64,000 nucleotides of DNA from Marinobacterium stanieri (GCF_900155945.1 NZ_FTMN01000005.1:292767-356766), one strand, 5' to 3'. Counted from the stretch's first letter, positions 1-8,180 are shown. Numbers and translations: made by a program. Notes: generated by a model not told the origin, from the letters alone.

Positions 1-1
1 T

Positions 2-376
2 GTGCTGTCGACACTGCTGATTGTGACCTGGTTTGTTACCTCTGCGGATTCGGGCACGCTGGTCATTTGCACCATTGTGTCTCAGGGGGATACTCACCCG
101 GCCCGGTCTTTACGCATTATCTGGGGCCTGGGGCTTGGCGGTGTTGCTTTGGCGCTATTGTTAGCCGGCGGTCTCGATGCGCTGAAGACGGCCACCATTA
201 TTGCTGCACTTCCATTCTCTGTGGTGCTGACATTCATGTGCTGGGCGCTTGTTAAAGGCTTTCAAGATGAGCGGAGTGGGATTACCTACAATGCCAATGA
301 TCTGGCAAAGCCCGTTGTATCCACTGACGTCGTGACGAGCAAGCTTGCTGAAGGCGAGGCTGCTTTAGCTGACTAA
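2..376 (+). CDS. BCCT-family betaine/carnitine-type transporter, C-terminal fragment
   Basis: The reading frame is open at the left edge of the window, so only about the last 124 residues are visible. They contain the late BCCT core (VTSADSGTLV, then LLAGGLDALKTA and ALPFSVV), the same segments found in the complete BCCT gene at 20050-21663. BCCT proteins are 12-helix membrane carriers for trimethylammonium or sulfonium compounds such as choline, carnitine, glycine betaine and DMSP. The stop lies 31 bases before the dehydrogenase start, so the two are probably co-transcribed. The substrate cannot be read from this piece; the neighbouring dehydrogenase and trimethylamine genes make carnitine or gamma-butyrobetaine plausible (inference). 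Confidence 0.88.
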   Translation: MLSTLLIVTWFVTSADSGTLVICTIVSQGDTHPARSLRIIWGLGLGGVALALLLAGGLDALKTATIIAALPFSVVLTFMCWALVKGFQDERSGITYNANDLAKPVVSTDVVTSKLAEGEAALAD

Positions 377-407
377 TGCTAAATATGGCTTTTAACAGGT
401 GTACACA

Positions 408-1871
408 ATGATTGCAGAGATGCTCCGAGACCCTTCACTGGTCAAAACGAAAGGGCTCATCAACGGGCAATGGGTTGAGGGGCTGACAACCTTTGAGGTT
501 GAAAACCCCTCCACCACTCAACCCTTGGCAAGGGTTGCAAACCTGGGCGCAGAGGACGCGCAACGTGCTGTTGATGCAGCCCAGCAGGCTATGGAGCAGT
601 GGCGGTCAGTCACTGCGAAGGAAAAGTCGAGCTTGCTGCGCAGATGGTTTGATCTGGTGATGGAGCACCAGGATGATCTTGCCACGCTGATGACTGCCGA
701 ACAGGGCAAGGTGTTTAGCGAAGCCAGGGGGGAGGTCGCCTATGGCGCCTCCTATATCGAATGGTTCGCTGAAGAAGCCAAGCGGATCTACGGTGATATT
801 CTGCCCGCGACCACTTCAGATCGGCGTTCTCTGGTCATCAGGCAGCCGGTGGGTGTGGTAGCTGCTATCACACCCTGGAACTTTCCACTTGCCATGATTA
901 CGCGCAAGGTAGCCCCGGCGTTGGCGGCGGGTTGTTCCATTGTGCTGAAGCCTGCAGCGGAAACGCCTCTGTCTGCGCTGGCTCTGGCGGAGCTGGCGCA
1001 GCGAGCCGGCATTCCTGATGGACTCATTAATGTTATACCGGGCACGGATGCGGCTGCCATTGGGCAGGTTTTGACGTCTCATCCATTGGTTAAAAAGGTG
1101 ACGTTCACCGGTTCCACGCGAGTAGGCAAAATCCTGATGGAGCAGTCGGCCAGAGGGGTTAAACGCACATCAATGGAATTGGGTGGCAATGCGCCGGTGA
1201 TGGTGTTTGAGGATGCGGATCTGGATAAGGCCGTCGCCGGTGTGCTTGCCGTCAAATACCGTAATGCCGGTCAAACCTGTATTTGCGCCAATCGGATACT
1301 GGTGCAGCAGAGCATCTATGAGCGTTTTCTCGAGAAACTGACCGCTAAGGTTTCCGAGTTTGTGCTGGGGGATGGGTTTGATGCATCGGTCACAGCAGGG
1401 CCGTTGATAACAGGGCAGGCGGTTAACAGTGTCGATACCCTGGTGAAAGATGCTGTTGGTAAGGGCGCCGGCGTCTGTATTGGCGGCAAGCCGGCCAACG
1501 GTAAGGGCTACTTCTATGAACCGACTGTGCTGCGTGATCTCACGGCCGATATGCGCCTGGCGAAAGAAGAGGTATTCGGACCTGTGGCACCGGTATTCTC
1601 ATTCGAGAATGAGGCTGAAGCCGTTGCAATGGCAAACGATACCGAGTTTGGCCTTGCTGCGTATGTGTTCACTAAAGATCCATCCAGAATATGGAGGGTC
1701 AGTGAGCGTTTGGAGTACGGGATGGTGGGAGTCAACGAAACCGGAATCAGTTCCGAGATGATCCCCTTTGGTGGTGTGAAAGAGTCTGGTCAGGGACGAG
1801 AAGGTTCTAAATACGGCCTGGAGGATTACACGGAGCTGAAATACATCTGTATGGGTGATATTGAATCCTGA
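408..1871 (+). CDS. NAD(P)-dependent (succinate/malic) semialdehyde dehydrogenase, GabD-like
   Basis: This full-length aldehyde dehydrogenase of about 487 residues oxidises an aldehyde to the acid in the cytosol. It has the catalytic Glu block (MELGGNAPVMVFEDADL), the active-site Cys in GQTCICANR, the cofactor segment TPWNFPLAMITRKVAPALAAG and FTGSTRVGK. It is closest in pattern to GabD succinate-semialdehyde dehydrogenases. I prefer the ATG at 408 over an in-frame GTG at 399 because AGG at 397-399 is correctly spaced for it. Coupled to a BCCT carrier and a few kb from the trimethylamine genes, it could instead take malic semialdehyde released from carnitine. The reaction class is sure, the substrate is not. 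A strong terminator follows. Confidence 0.9.
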   Translation: MIAEMLRDPSLVKTKGLINGQWVEGLTTFEVENPSTTQPLARVANLGAEDAQRAVDAAQQAMEQWRSVTAKEKSSLLRRWFDLVMEHQDDLATLMTAEQGKVFSEARGEVAYGASYIEWFAEEAKRIYGDILPATTSDRRSLVIRQPVGVVAAITPWNFPLAMITRKVAPALAAGCSIVLKPAAETPLSALALAELAQRAGIPDGLINVIPGTDAAAIGQVLTSHPLVKKVTFTGSTRVGKILMEQSARGVKRTSMELGGNAPVMVFEDADLDKAVAGVLAVKYRNAGQTCICANRILVQQSIYERFLEKLTAKVSEFVLGDGFDASVTAGPLITGQAVNSVDTLVKDAVGKGAGVCIGGKPANGKGYFYEPTVLRDLTADMRLAKEEVFGPVAPVFSFENEAEAVAMANDTEFGLAAYVFTKDPSRIWRVSERLEYGMVGVNETGISSEMIPFGGVKESGQGREGSKYGLEDYTELKYICMGDIES

Positions 1872-1925
1872 GGGTATCTATCCAATAGAAACGCATACTG
1901 ACTTCTGAAGGGTATGTACGGCAAT

Positions 1926-1963
1926 AAACCCTGAGCGACCCAAGTCGCTCAGGGTTTTTGCTT
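1926..1963 (+). terminator. Rho-independent terminator after the BCCT-dehydrogenase pair
   Basis: A perfect 14-bp stem (1926-1939 with 1944-1957) encloses the loop CCAA and leads into TTTTTGCTTT. It lies about 55 bases after the dehydrogenase stop. Because the stem starts with AAA and ends with TTT it may also act on the minus strand. Confidence 0.93.
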
Positions 1964-2037
1964 TAAAGCCGCTTTACAATTTGTTGTTTGTGACCGAACA
2001 GCAAAAAGCTCAATGCTTTCCCAATTATTTATACCAG

Positions 2038-2070
2038 AGCCAGTAGGCCAAATCGGTAGTTGGTCTGGCT
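2038..2070 (-). terminator. Possible hairpin downstream of the small minus-strand genes
   Basis: AGCCAG (2038-2043) pairs with CTGGCT (2065-2070), with a further inner CCAA/TTGG pairing. It lies just past the stop at 2100 of the minus-strand membrane protein. There is no strong T-tract, so this is only a possible transcript end. Confidence 0.3.
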
Positions 2071-2099
2071 GATGTACTTGCCAGTGGCCAGGTGTTGCT

Positions 2100-2372
2100 T
2101 CACCCAAATAGCGAACCTATTGCGTCCAATATTCCTGAAAATATTGCAGAAATACCTTCTGCAAACATTTCGAAGACTCCCGTGACACATTCAATCGCTC
2201 CATCTGCATAAATTACGGCTGGAATAGCTAGTCCGCTGAATGCTGAAACCAGAATGACGGTCGAAATTGCATCAAACCCTGCAATCAGAATATATAAAAG
2301 GGTTAAAATAAGAAAAAGTGAAGATATTGCTCCAAGAATGACTACTGGGATTGGCTTTACGTCATTGCTCAT
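2100..2372 (-). CDS. Small hydrophobic membrane protein, unknown function
   Basis: This predicted 90-residue protein is strongly hydrophobic. It has a segment around residues 9-34, another around 38-56, and an amphipathic tail rich in Ile, Phe and Gly (FAEGISAIFSGILDAIGSLFG region). An AAAGGA ribosome site lies 8 bases before the ATG. It follows the gene at 2403-2936 on the same strand by 30 bases, so the two are probably one transcript. Base composition is more A+T-rich than the flanking catabolic genes, which suggests acquired DNA. I recognise no family. The Gly/Ile-rich tail could be a small effector or channel-like peptide, but nothing here proves that. Confidence 0.6.
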   Translation of the reverse strand: MSNDVKPIPVVILGAISSLFLILTLLYILIAGFDAISTVILVSAFSGLAIPAVIYADGAIECVTGVFEMFAEGISAIFSGILDAIGSLFG

Positions 2373-2402
2373 GATTTATTCCTTTCACTGAATTATTTTA
2401 TT

Positions 2403-2936
2403 TCATCGAAAATCGAATGCTTCTGACGCATGTCCATCTTCGATTGCTATCAGGTTTTTAAACCTGACACCTGCGCCATGTTCATCTTCCCAGTTACACC
2501 CAAATTCAATTCCGAATCTGTGGTTGCCTGAGTCATCGGGGGTATTAATGTGAACTGCAACTATGCCGCATAGACTCTTTAGATCTTGGGGAGCAGATAT
2601 TTCCGGGACCACTTCACTGGGGTCTTCATCGACGAGGCATTCAAGAACGTACTCACGGTTTTCCCAATACTGGTCGACCATTGCAGATAACGCCGCATCA
2701 AGAATTTCAACGGCATGGTCACTGACCCATTTGGATTCGGTAAGGAAGGTCTCCGTACCCATATCCTTGTCGCCAGAATAGTGTACGGTGCCGTCTGATG
2801 GTTCGCAGCTGGAAAGTGCGCCATAGGGGCCGTTTCGAACATTAAGCCCGGAAAATCCATCTGACTTGATGGATGTGTATATGCAGTATTCATCAAAATT
2901 TATTTCTGGATACGGCGGAGCATCAGTGTTGTACAT
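2403..2936 (-). CDS. Hypothetical protein with a WEDEHG block, possibly immunity-like
   Basis: This predicted soluble, acidic protein of 177 residues has AAGGGA upstream of its ATG. Its C-terminal part has a run FGCNWEDEHGAGVRFKN. From memory, similar WD/EHG blocks occur in small uncharacterised families often found near polymorphic toxins as immunity-type genes, but I cannot confirm the family. A middle section (SDHAVEILDAALSAMVDQYWENR) looks helical. No signal peptide or membrane helix is present. It is the first gene of a short A+T-rich minus-strand pair with the membrane protein at 2100-2372. No toxin gene is visible nearby. Confidence 0.62.
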   Translation of the reverse strand: MYNTDAPPYPEINFDEYCIYTSIKSDGFSGLNVRNGPYGALSSCEPSDGTVHYSGDKDMGTETFLTESKWVSDHAVEILDAALSAMVDQYWENREYVLECLVDEDPSEVVPEISAPQDLKSLCGIVAVHINTPDDSGNHRFGIEFGCNWEDEHGAGVRFKNLIAIEDGHASEAFDFR

Positions 2937-3023
2937 TTTGAGTCCCTTAAAGTCGAAGGCCCAGTATATACGGGGCTTTCAAATCGATTCTTAAAGCCTA
3001 TAGTGAAGCTTTTGAGCCTTTTA

Positions 3024-3314
3024 TTATATGGGTAGAGCTTCCAGGAAATATCTAAATCTCTTGAAATCCCAGGTTGGCTCATTGTCTAAATGTTTTCGAA
3101 GGAACCCTGTATTAACACAATTTATTGAGTCACATTCATACATAGGGTTTGTTTTTTCTTTTACGGATAATTCCTTTTGGAAGGCCAAAAGATTAAAACC
3201 AATTAAAGGGTGCTCTTCAACTAATTGCCCGGAAACTGTCGAATACTGTGCAATGCATCTAATGACTTCCATTTCATTCATAACCATAGGTAATTTGCTC
3301 ACGAGTAGAGGCAA
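3024..3314 (-). CDS. Small hypothetical protein
   Basis: This open frame of up to 96 residues lies in the same A+T-rich patch. The reading has ordinary protein-like composition, with an aromatic, charged tail (EPTWDFKRFRYFLEALP) and mid-protein Cys residues (YECDSINCVN). The opposite strand is also open over almost the same interval, so coding is not certain. I prefer the minus strand because its composition is more natural and it is collinear with the two neighbouring small genes. The start could equally be one of the Met codons at residues 10, 12 or 15. No family is recognised. Confidence 0.4.
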   Translation of the reverse strand: MPLLVSKLPMVMNEMEVIRCIAQYSTVSGQLVEEHPLIGFNLLAFQKELSVKEKTNPMYECDSINCVNTGFLRKHLDNEPTWDFKRFRYFLEALPI

Positions 3315-3318
3315 CTAA

Positions 3319-3610
3319 GAAATACTAAGTGCTTGTATTGGAAAGATAAATGACGAGCCACAGCTATTCTCCTCCATTGAAAAAAGCCTGCGTGCTTTGT
3401 GCTAGACCCTGCACTGTATCCTGCAACGGTCAATCCATAGTGCCTTGATATTGGACCAAACTGTCGTGTGTTGCCAGTCGGAAGTGGCAGTAATAAGGGC
3501 GGTGTGGGGAGGAACGGCTGGCGAGAACCGAGACATGTCCTGAGCTAAGGGTGCCCGGCCAAGGTGTGTGGGCCTGAAGCCGGGCGGTCGGGCTTTAAAA
3601 GGTTGAGCGG
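3319..3610. other. Intergenic stretch without a convincing gene
   Basis: Between the small hypothetical gene and the cupin stop I see no open frame with a ribosome site. The right half (about 3490-3600) is G-rich, with short possible stems such as AGCCGGGC near 3580. It may carry the 3' end of the tmm transcript. No clear terminator or riboswitch was identified. Confidence 0.4.
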
Positions 3611-3967
3611 TTATTTCAGCTTGATCGTAAAGTGCTTCACGATCGGGGCGGTGATCTCCCAGGTACCCACGAAATCCTTTTCGATTACAAAGGCATCACC
3701 GGGGCCAACTTCTACGGGCTCGCCGCCGTCAGGAGTGATGATGGCGGAGCCTTCAATCAGGTGAATAAACTCCCAGCTTGCGTAGGTGGAGTGCCAGGTG
3801 CCGGGTGAGGCTTCCCACCAGCCGCTGATCATGCTGCCGTCATCGGCGGTGTATTCGATCCAGGTGGTCATGGTGGGTTCACCGGCGACAACGGTCCAGC
3901 CCGGCAGGGCGTCGGTCATCGGTTCCGCCTTGCGGTTCGGCAGGCGGGTAATGGGTGCATTACTCAT
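3611..3967 (-). CDS. Small cupin-fold protein linked to tmm
   Basis: The 118-residue protein has the single cupin core of the EutQ/Cupin_3 type: SPGTWHSTYASWEFIHLIEGSA around residues 55-75, then the PDGGEPVEVGPGDAFVIEKDFVGTWE turn region. A GAGG ribosome site precedes the ATG at 3967. It lies 44 bases downstream of tmm on the same strand and is probably co-transcribed. Cupins of this size bind a metal or small ligand. A role in protecting or sensing the trimethylamine pathway, or in handling formaldehyde, is only inference. Only one clear His is available in the first motif, so enzymatic activity is doubtful and ligand binding more likely. Confidence 0.8.
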   Translation of the reverse strand: MSNAPITRLPNRKAEPMTDALPGWTVVAGEPTMTTWIEYTADDGSMISGWWEASPGTWHSTYASWEFIHLIEGSAIITPDGGEPVEVGPGDAFVIEKDFVGTWEITAPIVKHFTIKLK

Positions 3968-4011
3968 GATCGGTCCTCGAAAGATGCCGGCCGGAGCCGG
4001 CATGGGGTGAG

Positions 4012-5385
4012 TTAGCCTGCCTTGCGGGCAGCGTCGGTCAGCGGTGCATCGGCCAGGTAGGCTTCCATGGAGTCGTCCAGCGCATCCAGCCAGGGGGTAT
4101 GGTGCGGGGGCGCCATGGTGCCGGTCATCAGTGAGGCATAGGAGTGGTCACGGAAGGTCATGATGTTGTCCTTCTTGTGCTGTTTCCACTCAAGGAAGGT
4201 GCGATTGACGCCGTCGATGTCGAAGGTCGGGTAATCGGTCTGCTCGATCAGGTGCAGAATATAGGCACCCTGGAACTCGTACATCTCTTTGGCGGTTTCC
4301 AATGCCAGTTCCTGCTCGCGCCATTTCAGGCTGTCGGCGGTCATCTCGGCCTTGGACGGCAGGGCAATACGGCCCAGAATCACGTCACGCACATACCAGG
4401 CCTGGGCGTCGAACATGTTGAAGGAGTACCACTGGTCCTGCATGCCGATGTAGAAGAACTGCGGATTGTCTTCCCAGACCACACCCTTGTAGAGATTCAG
4501 CGGCCAGAGGCGGTTGTCGGTCTGAAGGCGCAGGTCGTCGGCGAGGAAGGGGAAGTGGTGCAGGTAACCGGTGCAGAGGATGATGGCGTCGATTTTCTTG
4601 CTGCTGCCGTCCTTGAAGTAGGCAGTGTCGGTATCCACATGGGTCAGCGCCGGCTTTTCTTCCCAGTTGTCTGGCCATTTGAAGCCCATGGGCTCGCTGC
4701 GGTAGCAGCTGGTGATGGAGCGGGCACCGTATTTATAGCACTGGGAACCGATATCTTCGGCCGAGTAGCTGGCGCCGACAATCAGAATATCCTTGTCCTT
4801 GAACTCCAGCGCATCGCGGAAGTCATGGGCGTGCAGTACGCGGCCACCAAAGGTTTTAAAGCCTTCATACTCGGGCACCTTGGGGGTCGAGAAGTGGCCA
4901 CTGGCGCAGACGACATAGTCGAATACTTCGCTGTAGGTCGTGTCGGTGTTGTGGTCGTGCACCGCAACGGTGAACTGGCCGGTGGTTTCGTCGTAGGAAA
5001 TGTTGCGTACCGGGGTGTTAAAGCGGATGTATTTGCGCACGCCGGCCTTGTCTACGCGCCCTTTAATGTAGTCCCAGAGCACTTCGCGCGGCGGATAGGA
5101 GGCGATCTGACGTCCGAAATGCTCCTCGAAGGTGTAGTCGGCGAATTCCAGGCACTCTTTAGGGCCGTTGGACCAGAGGTAGCGGTACATGCTGCCGTGT
5201 ACCGGTTCACCGTTCTCATCCAGGCCAGTGCGCCAGGTGTAGTTCCACATGCCGCCCCAGTCATCCTGCTTCTCGAAGCAGACCAGCTCCGGAATTTCGG
5301 CGCCCTTGGCTTCAGCTGACTGGAAGGCTCGTAACTGTGCCAGGCCGCTGGGGCCTGCGCCGATGATGGCTACGCGTTTTTTCAT
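4012..5385 (-). CDS. tmm: Trimethylamine monooxygenase (flavin-containing)
   Basis: Tmm oxidises trimethylamine to trimethylamine N-oxide with FAD, NADPH and O2 in the cytosol. The 457-residue protein has the FAD motif GAGPSG at residues 9-14, the FMO fingerprint [11 protein letters not shown] at about 179-189 and the NADPH site GASYSAED at about 204-211. The block [19 protein letters not shown] is, from memory, near-identical in bacterial Tmm proteins of Methylophaga and Roseobacter, and the length matches. The start at 5385 has GGAG at the right distance; a longer in-frame start exists but lacks one. It is followed by the cupin, preceded by a three-gene regulatory set, and faces tdm across that set. 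Known Tmm enzymes also accept other amines and sulfides. Confidence 0.96.
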   Translation of the reverse strand: MKKRVAIIGAGPSGLAQLRAFQSAEAKGAEIPELVCFEKQDDWGGMWNYTWRTGLDENGEPVHGSMYRYLWSNGPKECLEFADYTFEEHFGRQIASYPPREVLWDYIKGRVDKAGVRKYIRFNTPVRNISYDETTGQFTVAVHDHNTDTTYSEVFDYVVCASGHFSTPKVPEYEGFKTFGGRVLHAHDFRDALEFKDKDILIVGASYSAEDIGSQCYKYGARSITSCYRSEPMGFKWPDNWEEKPALTHVDTDTAYFKDGSSKKIDAIILCTGYLHHFPFLADDLRLQTDNRLWPLNLYKGVVWEDNPQFFYIGMQDQWYSFNMFDAQAWYVRDVILGRIALPSKAEMTADSLKWREQELALETAKEMYEFQGAYILHLIEQTDYPTFDIDGVNRTFLEWKQHKKDNIMTFRDHSYASLMTGTMAPPHHTPWLDALDDSMEAYLADAPLTDAARKAG

Positions 5386-5456
5386 GATGGTTATCTCCGC
5401 ATCAATCCTGTTTTGGGATTCCGATGGCCACATCAGGTGGCCGTTGATAACCAAAT

Positions 5457-5511
5457 TACCCCTGAGATCCTGTGGGCAAAATTCCCCGTTGAAGGTAACC
5501 CCGCGGGGCTA
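5457..5511. promoter_or_regulatory. tmm upstream region with NarL-type heptamer
   Basis: The 123-base gap before tmm contains TACCCCT at 5457-5463, the same heptamer that forms both arms of the palindrome upstream of tdm. It also has the near-palindrome TAACCCCGCGGGGCTA at 5496-5511, overlapping the end of the PAS gene. The second element could equally be a hairpin ending the regulator transcript. Shared heptamers suggest tmm answers to the same response regulator (inference). Confidence 0.5.
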
Positions 5512-6282
5512 CATTGGGGTGTGTGCGGAGGGGGTAGAGAAGGTGAGAACCATGCCTTCAACGCCCAGAATGGCGCCATTGTCGGCATAAATGCCCTGGC
5601 CTTTTTCAATCACGGGGATGAGGCGCCCATCAGCGTGCTGCAGGCGGTAATGCAGCTCGAAACGCTCGCCACGGCTGAGTGCATCCTGCACCTGTTCCCA
5701 CACGGGATCAGCGTCCTCAGGGTGGATCAGGTCACCGTAGTTGAGGCTGGACTGGTTGGTCAGCACTTCCGGGGGATAACCGGTCAGCTCCAGCGAGCCG
5801 GCACTGACAAACGCCATGGTCCAGTCCCGGTTGTTGCGGCTGCGATAGAGCATGGCCGGTAATTGATTGACCAGCTGGGTGAGGCTGCGCCAGTCCGCAT
5901 CACGCTGGCGGGAACGGGACATCTGGTCGCTGATATCGGTCAGCGTGATACTGATGGGCCAGAGCGTATTGCTGTCGACAGGCTGGTGTTTCAGCTCGCA
6001 CCAGAGACTGTTGCTCTGGGCGCTCAGCACACGGGCCTGCAGGGGGCTTTCCTGTGTCAGCAATGCCTGTTGCCATAGAGGGCGATCACCAGGATGCAGG
6101 TGCTCATGAAACAGGGTGCTGCAGTTGTCGCCTTTAAGGCGCTGCCAGCCCTGATTGGCGGCCAGAATCTGTCCATGTTCGTTGACCACCAATACAGCGA
6201 TATCCAGGCTGTCGAGTACCCGGTCGAGCGGAATGGGGTCAGGCGCCGGTTCTGCTGACCGGGCCAGCAGGCGGCTCAGCAT
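5509..6282 (-). CDS. PAS-PAS sensory protein without an output domain
   Basis: The 257-residue soluble protein has two PAS-like modules, about residues 20-125 (LDSLDIAVLVVNEHGQILAAN) and 135-250 (LVNQLPAMLYRSRNNRDW, GYPPEVLTN, DLIHPEDADPVWEQV). It ends straight after the second PAC-like strand set, with no kinase, HTH, GGDEF or EAL domain. It overlaps the response-regulator gene by 7 bases, so the two are translationally coupled. The likely job is a ligand-, redox- or partner-sensing accessory to the kinase at 6971-8110 (inference). It could also be a degenerate kinase fragment, but the clean ends argue for a real stand-alone protein. Confidence 0.85.
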   Translation of the reverse strand: MLSRLLARSAEPAPDPIPLDRVLDSLDIAVLVVNEHGQILAANQGWQRLKGDNCSTLFHEHLHPGDRPLWQQALLTQESPLQARVLSAQSNSLWCELKHQPVDSNTLWPISITLTDISDQMSRSRQRDADWRSLTQLVNQLPAMLYRSRNNRDWTMAFVSAGSLELTGYPPEVLTNQSSLNYGDLIHPEDADPVWEQVQDALSRGERFELHYRLQHADGRLIPVIEKGQGIYADNGAILGVEGMVLTFSTPSAHTPM

Positions 6283-6974
6283 GTCTCGTTCTCCGGCAGG
6301 GGATGGTTGTGTACCCAGGCCGCCAGTTCCAGGCGGGAGTGCAGATTGAGTTTGCGCAGCAGGCTTTTCACATACACCTTCACGGTGCTGTCGCTGATGC
6401 CCAGCTCCCGCGCGATCAGCTTGTTGCTGAGGCCCCGGGAGATCCAGATCAGCGTTTGGCGTTCGCGTTCGGTCAGCACTTCGTACCAGCGTTCATCCGC
6501 GACCACATTGGCGCCGGCAGGTGTGGCGGTGGTTTCGGCAGGCTCGCCCTGCTGGCGCAGCCCTTCACGCAGCAGCAACAGCATGTCGTCATCCAGTCCC
6601 ACGTGCCCTTCCAGCACGTTATTGAGGCGTTCGATCATCATGTCGGGGGCGGTATCCTTGAGCAGATAGCCGTCGGCGCCGATACGCAGTGCATCCATAA
6701 GGTGGACGGGGTCATCGGAGGCGGTCAGCATCACTACGCGGATATCTACATTGAACTGCTTGATCTGTTGCAGCAGGTCGAGCCCGCTGCTGTCCGGCAT
6801 CTGCAGGTCCAGCAGCACCAATTCCGGTGCCGCGCGGTGGATATGCTCCAGCACGCCGGCGGGGCCATCAAATTCCGCGACCACTTCAAAGTGATCGGTA
6901 TCCTGCAGCAGTTCAGCGACTCCGCGCCGAAACAGCGGATGGTCATCGACCAGAATTACCGGCGTGTGTGTCAT
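6276..6974 (-). CDS. NarL/FixJ-family response regulator
   Basis: This 232-residue regulator has an N-terminal receiver domain with Asp pair D10-D11, phosphorylation site D56 (LVLLDLQMP) and the conserved Lys in YLLKDTAPD. A C-terminal LuxR-type helix-turn-helix follows at about residues 168-222 (LTERERQTLIWISRGLSNK, then ISDSTVKVYVKSLLRKL). It overlaps the kinase gene by 4 bases (ATGA). By family it binds TACYNMT-type heptamers as a dimer. Exactly such a 7-2-7 palindrome lies at 8181-8196 before tdm, and a half site lies before tmm, so control of the trimethylamine genes is likely. Confidence 0.93.
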   Translation of the reverse strand: MTHTPVILVDDHPLFRRGVAELLQDTDHFEVVAEFDGPAGVLEHIHRAAPELVLLDLQMPDSSGLDLLQQIKQFNVDIRVVMLTASDDPVHLMDALRIGADGYLLKDTAPDMMIERLNNVLEGHVGLDDDMLLLLREGLRQQGEPAETTATPAGANVVADERWYEVLTERERQTLIWISRGLSNKLIARELGISDSTVKVYVKSLLRKLNLHSRLELAAWVHNHPLPENETC

Positions 6975-8110
6975 GAGCAGAGCTCCTCTGTAATCAGTTC
7001 AATGCAGGTGCCCTGGCCGGCGCGGGACTCGATGCGGAAATGGGCGCCGATGCGTTTGGCGCGTTCTTCCATGATGCCAAGCCCGAAACTGTCGGCGTTG
7101 CGCTCGCTGGGCAGGCCCTGGCCGTCGTCTTCAATACGGATGTGGATACCTTTCTCGCCGTGCGGCAGAAGCTGGATACGGACCTTCTGTGCATGGGCAT
7201 GACGGACGGCGTTGCTGAGGGCTTCGCGCAGAATAAGCAGCAGTTCGACGGCGATCACCTCTGGCAGGTTGCGGTCACAGAGGCGGTTATCGAGCTCGAA
7301 CATCAGGCCTGAATGGCGCTCGAATTCGGCGATGGCCGTTTGCAGCTCTTTCTCCAGGCTGTGGTGCAGGCGGATGCGGGAGCTGCTGATCAGTTCTCGT
7401 GTTTGCCGATAGGCCTGGCGGGCCTGTTGCCTGAGTCCATGCAGCCGGTCGCGCATTTCGTCATTGGGGAGCTGTTCGACCTGTTGCTCCAAACGGCCGG
7501 TTTGCAGGCACAGATAACAGAGCTGCTGGGCGACGGAATCATGCAAGGTGGCGGCCAGGGATTGCTGCAGACTCTGACGTTGCTGGCGTAGCTGGTTGCT
7601 GTGGGCAAGGTTGAGGTCCAGCCCCTCGCGGATGGCCTGGCCCAGGTCACAGAGCACCTGACGCCAATGGTCCGCCTTGTCCGCATCCGGGGTGGGTGCC
7701 AGTAACCAGAGCTGCAACCCACTCTCGCCATCGGGCATACGGATGCCCTGAACCGATAAATCGGCCAGTGTTTCCCGGGTTTGCAGGCGCGTCCGGTCAC
7801 CACGGGTGGCCAGATCCAGCTGATATCCGAGCCGGCTGACCTCAAGTGCACTGGCAGCATCATCGGTGCCATTCAGGTGCCAGGTGCTTTGGTGATCGGT
7901 GCGCCAGGCCAGCCAGAGTGGCAGGGAAAAGCCGGATGCGACTGCACCCTGTCGGAGCAGGTCCGGCAGGGTGGCATCCAGATCATCACCACAGCGAATC
8001 AGGCTGAGGGTCATCCGGTGCAACAGCTCCCGCTGGGGGCGGTAACGTCGTTTGTCAGCGCCGGCCTCTGCCTGCGTGCGTCCAAACCAGCGTGTGAGAC
8101 TGACAGCCAC
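6971..8110 (-). CDS. Soluble NarX/DegS-type sensor histidine kinase
   Basis: This 379-residue kinase has an HisKA_3 dimerisation region with the phospho-acceptor His in TLHDSVAQQL (H190). An HATPase domain follows (REALSNAVRHAHAQ as N-box, EDDGQGLP as G1, FGLGIMEERA as G2). Residues 30-170 form a GAF-like sensory module. No membrane-spanning segment or signal peptide is visible, so the signal is sensed in the cytosol, as would suit trimethylamine or its N-oxide (inference). It is the first gene of the kinase-regulator-PAS-tmm-cupin string and is divergent from tdm. Its partner is the overlapping response regulator. Confidence 0.92.
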   Translation of the reverse strand: MAVSLTRWFGRTQAEAGADKRRYRPQRELLHRMTLSLIRCGDDLDATLPDLLRQGAVASGFSLPLWLAWRTDHQSTWHLNGTDDAASALEVSRLGYQLDLATRGDRTRLQTRETLADLSVQGIRMPDGESGLQLWLLAPTPDADKADHWRQVLCDLGQAIREGLDLNLAHSNQLRQQRQSLQQSLAATLHDSVAQQLCYLCLQTGRLEQQVEQLPNDEMRDRLHGLRQQARQAYRQTRELISSSRIRLHHSLEKELQTAIAEFERHSGLMFELDNRLCDRNLPEVIAVELLLILREALSNAVRHAHAQKVRIQLLPHGEKGIHIRIEDDGQGLPSERNADSFGLGIMEERAKRIGAHFRIESRAGQGTCIELITEELCS

Positions 8111-8180
8111 AGCAACCTCCTGTGCGAATGTGTTGTTAACGGGAAGCTAAATGCACACATCATGCCAGCAACAGATGGAT

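Noticed and set aside
3028..3318. Plus-strand open frame opposite the small hypothetical protein
   Set aside because: Open over nearly the same interval but less natural composition; the minus-strand reading fits neighbouring gene direction better.
3490..3600. Possible riboswitch in the G-rich stretch past the cupin
   Set aside because: I could not match a known riboswitch core, and it lies downstream of the nearest gene rather than before one.
4144..5319. Long plus-strand open frame of 391 codons opposite tmm
   Set aside because: It is antisense to a clear Tmm gene, has unusual composition rich in Val/Gly/His and no ribosome site; it is a shadow of the high-GC gene.
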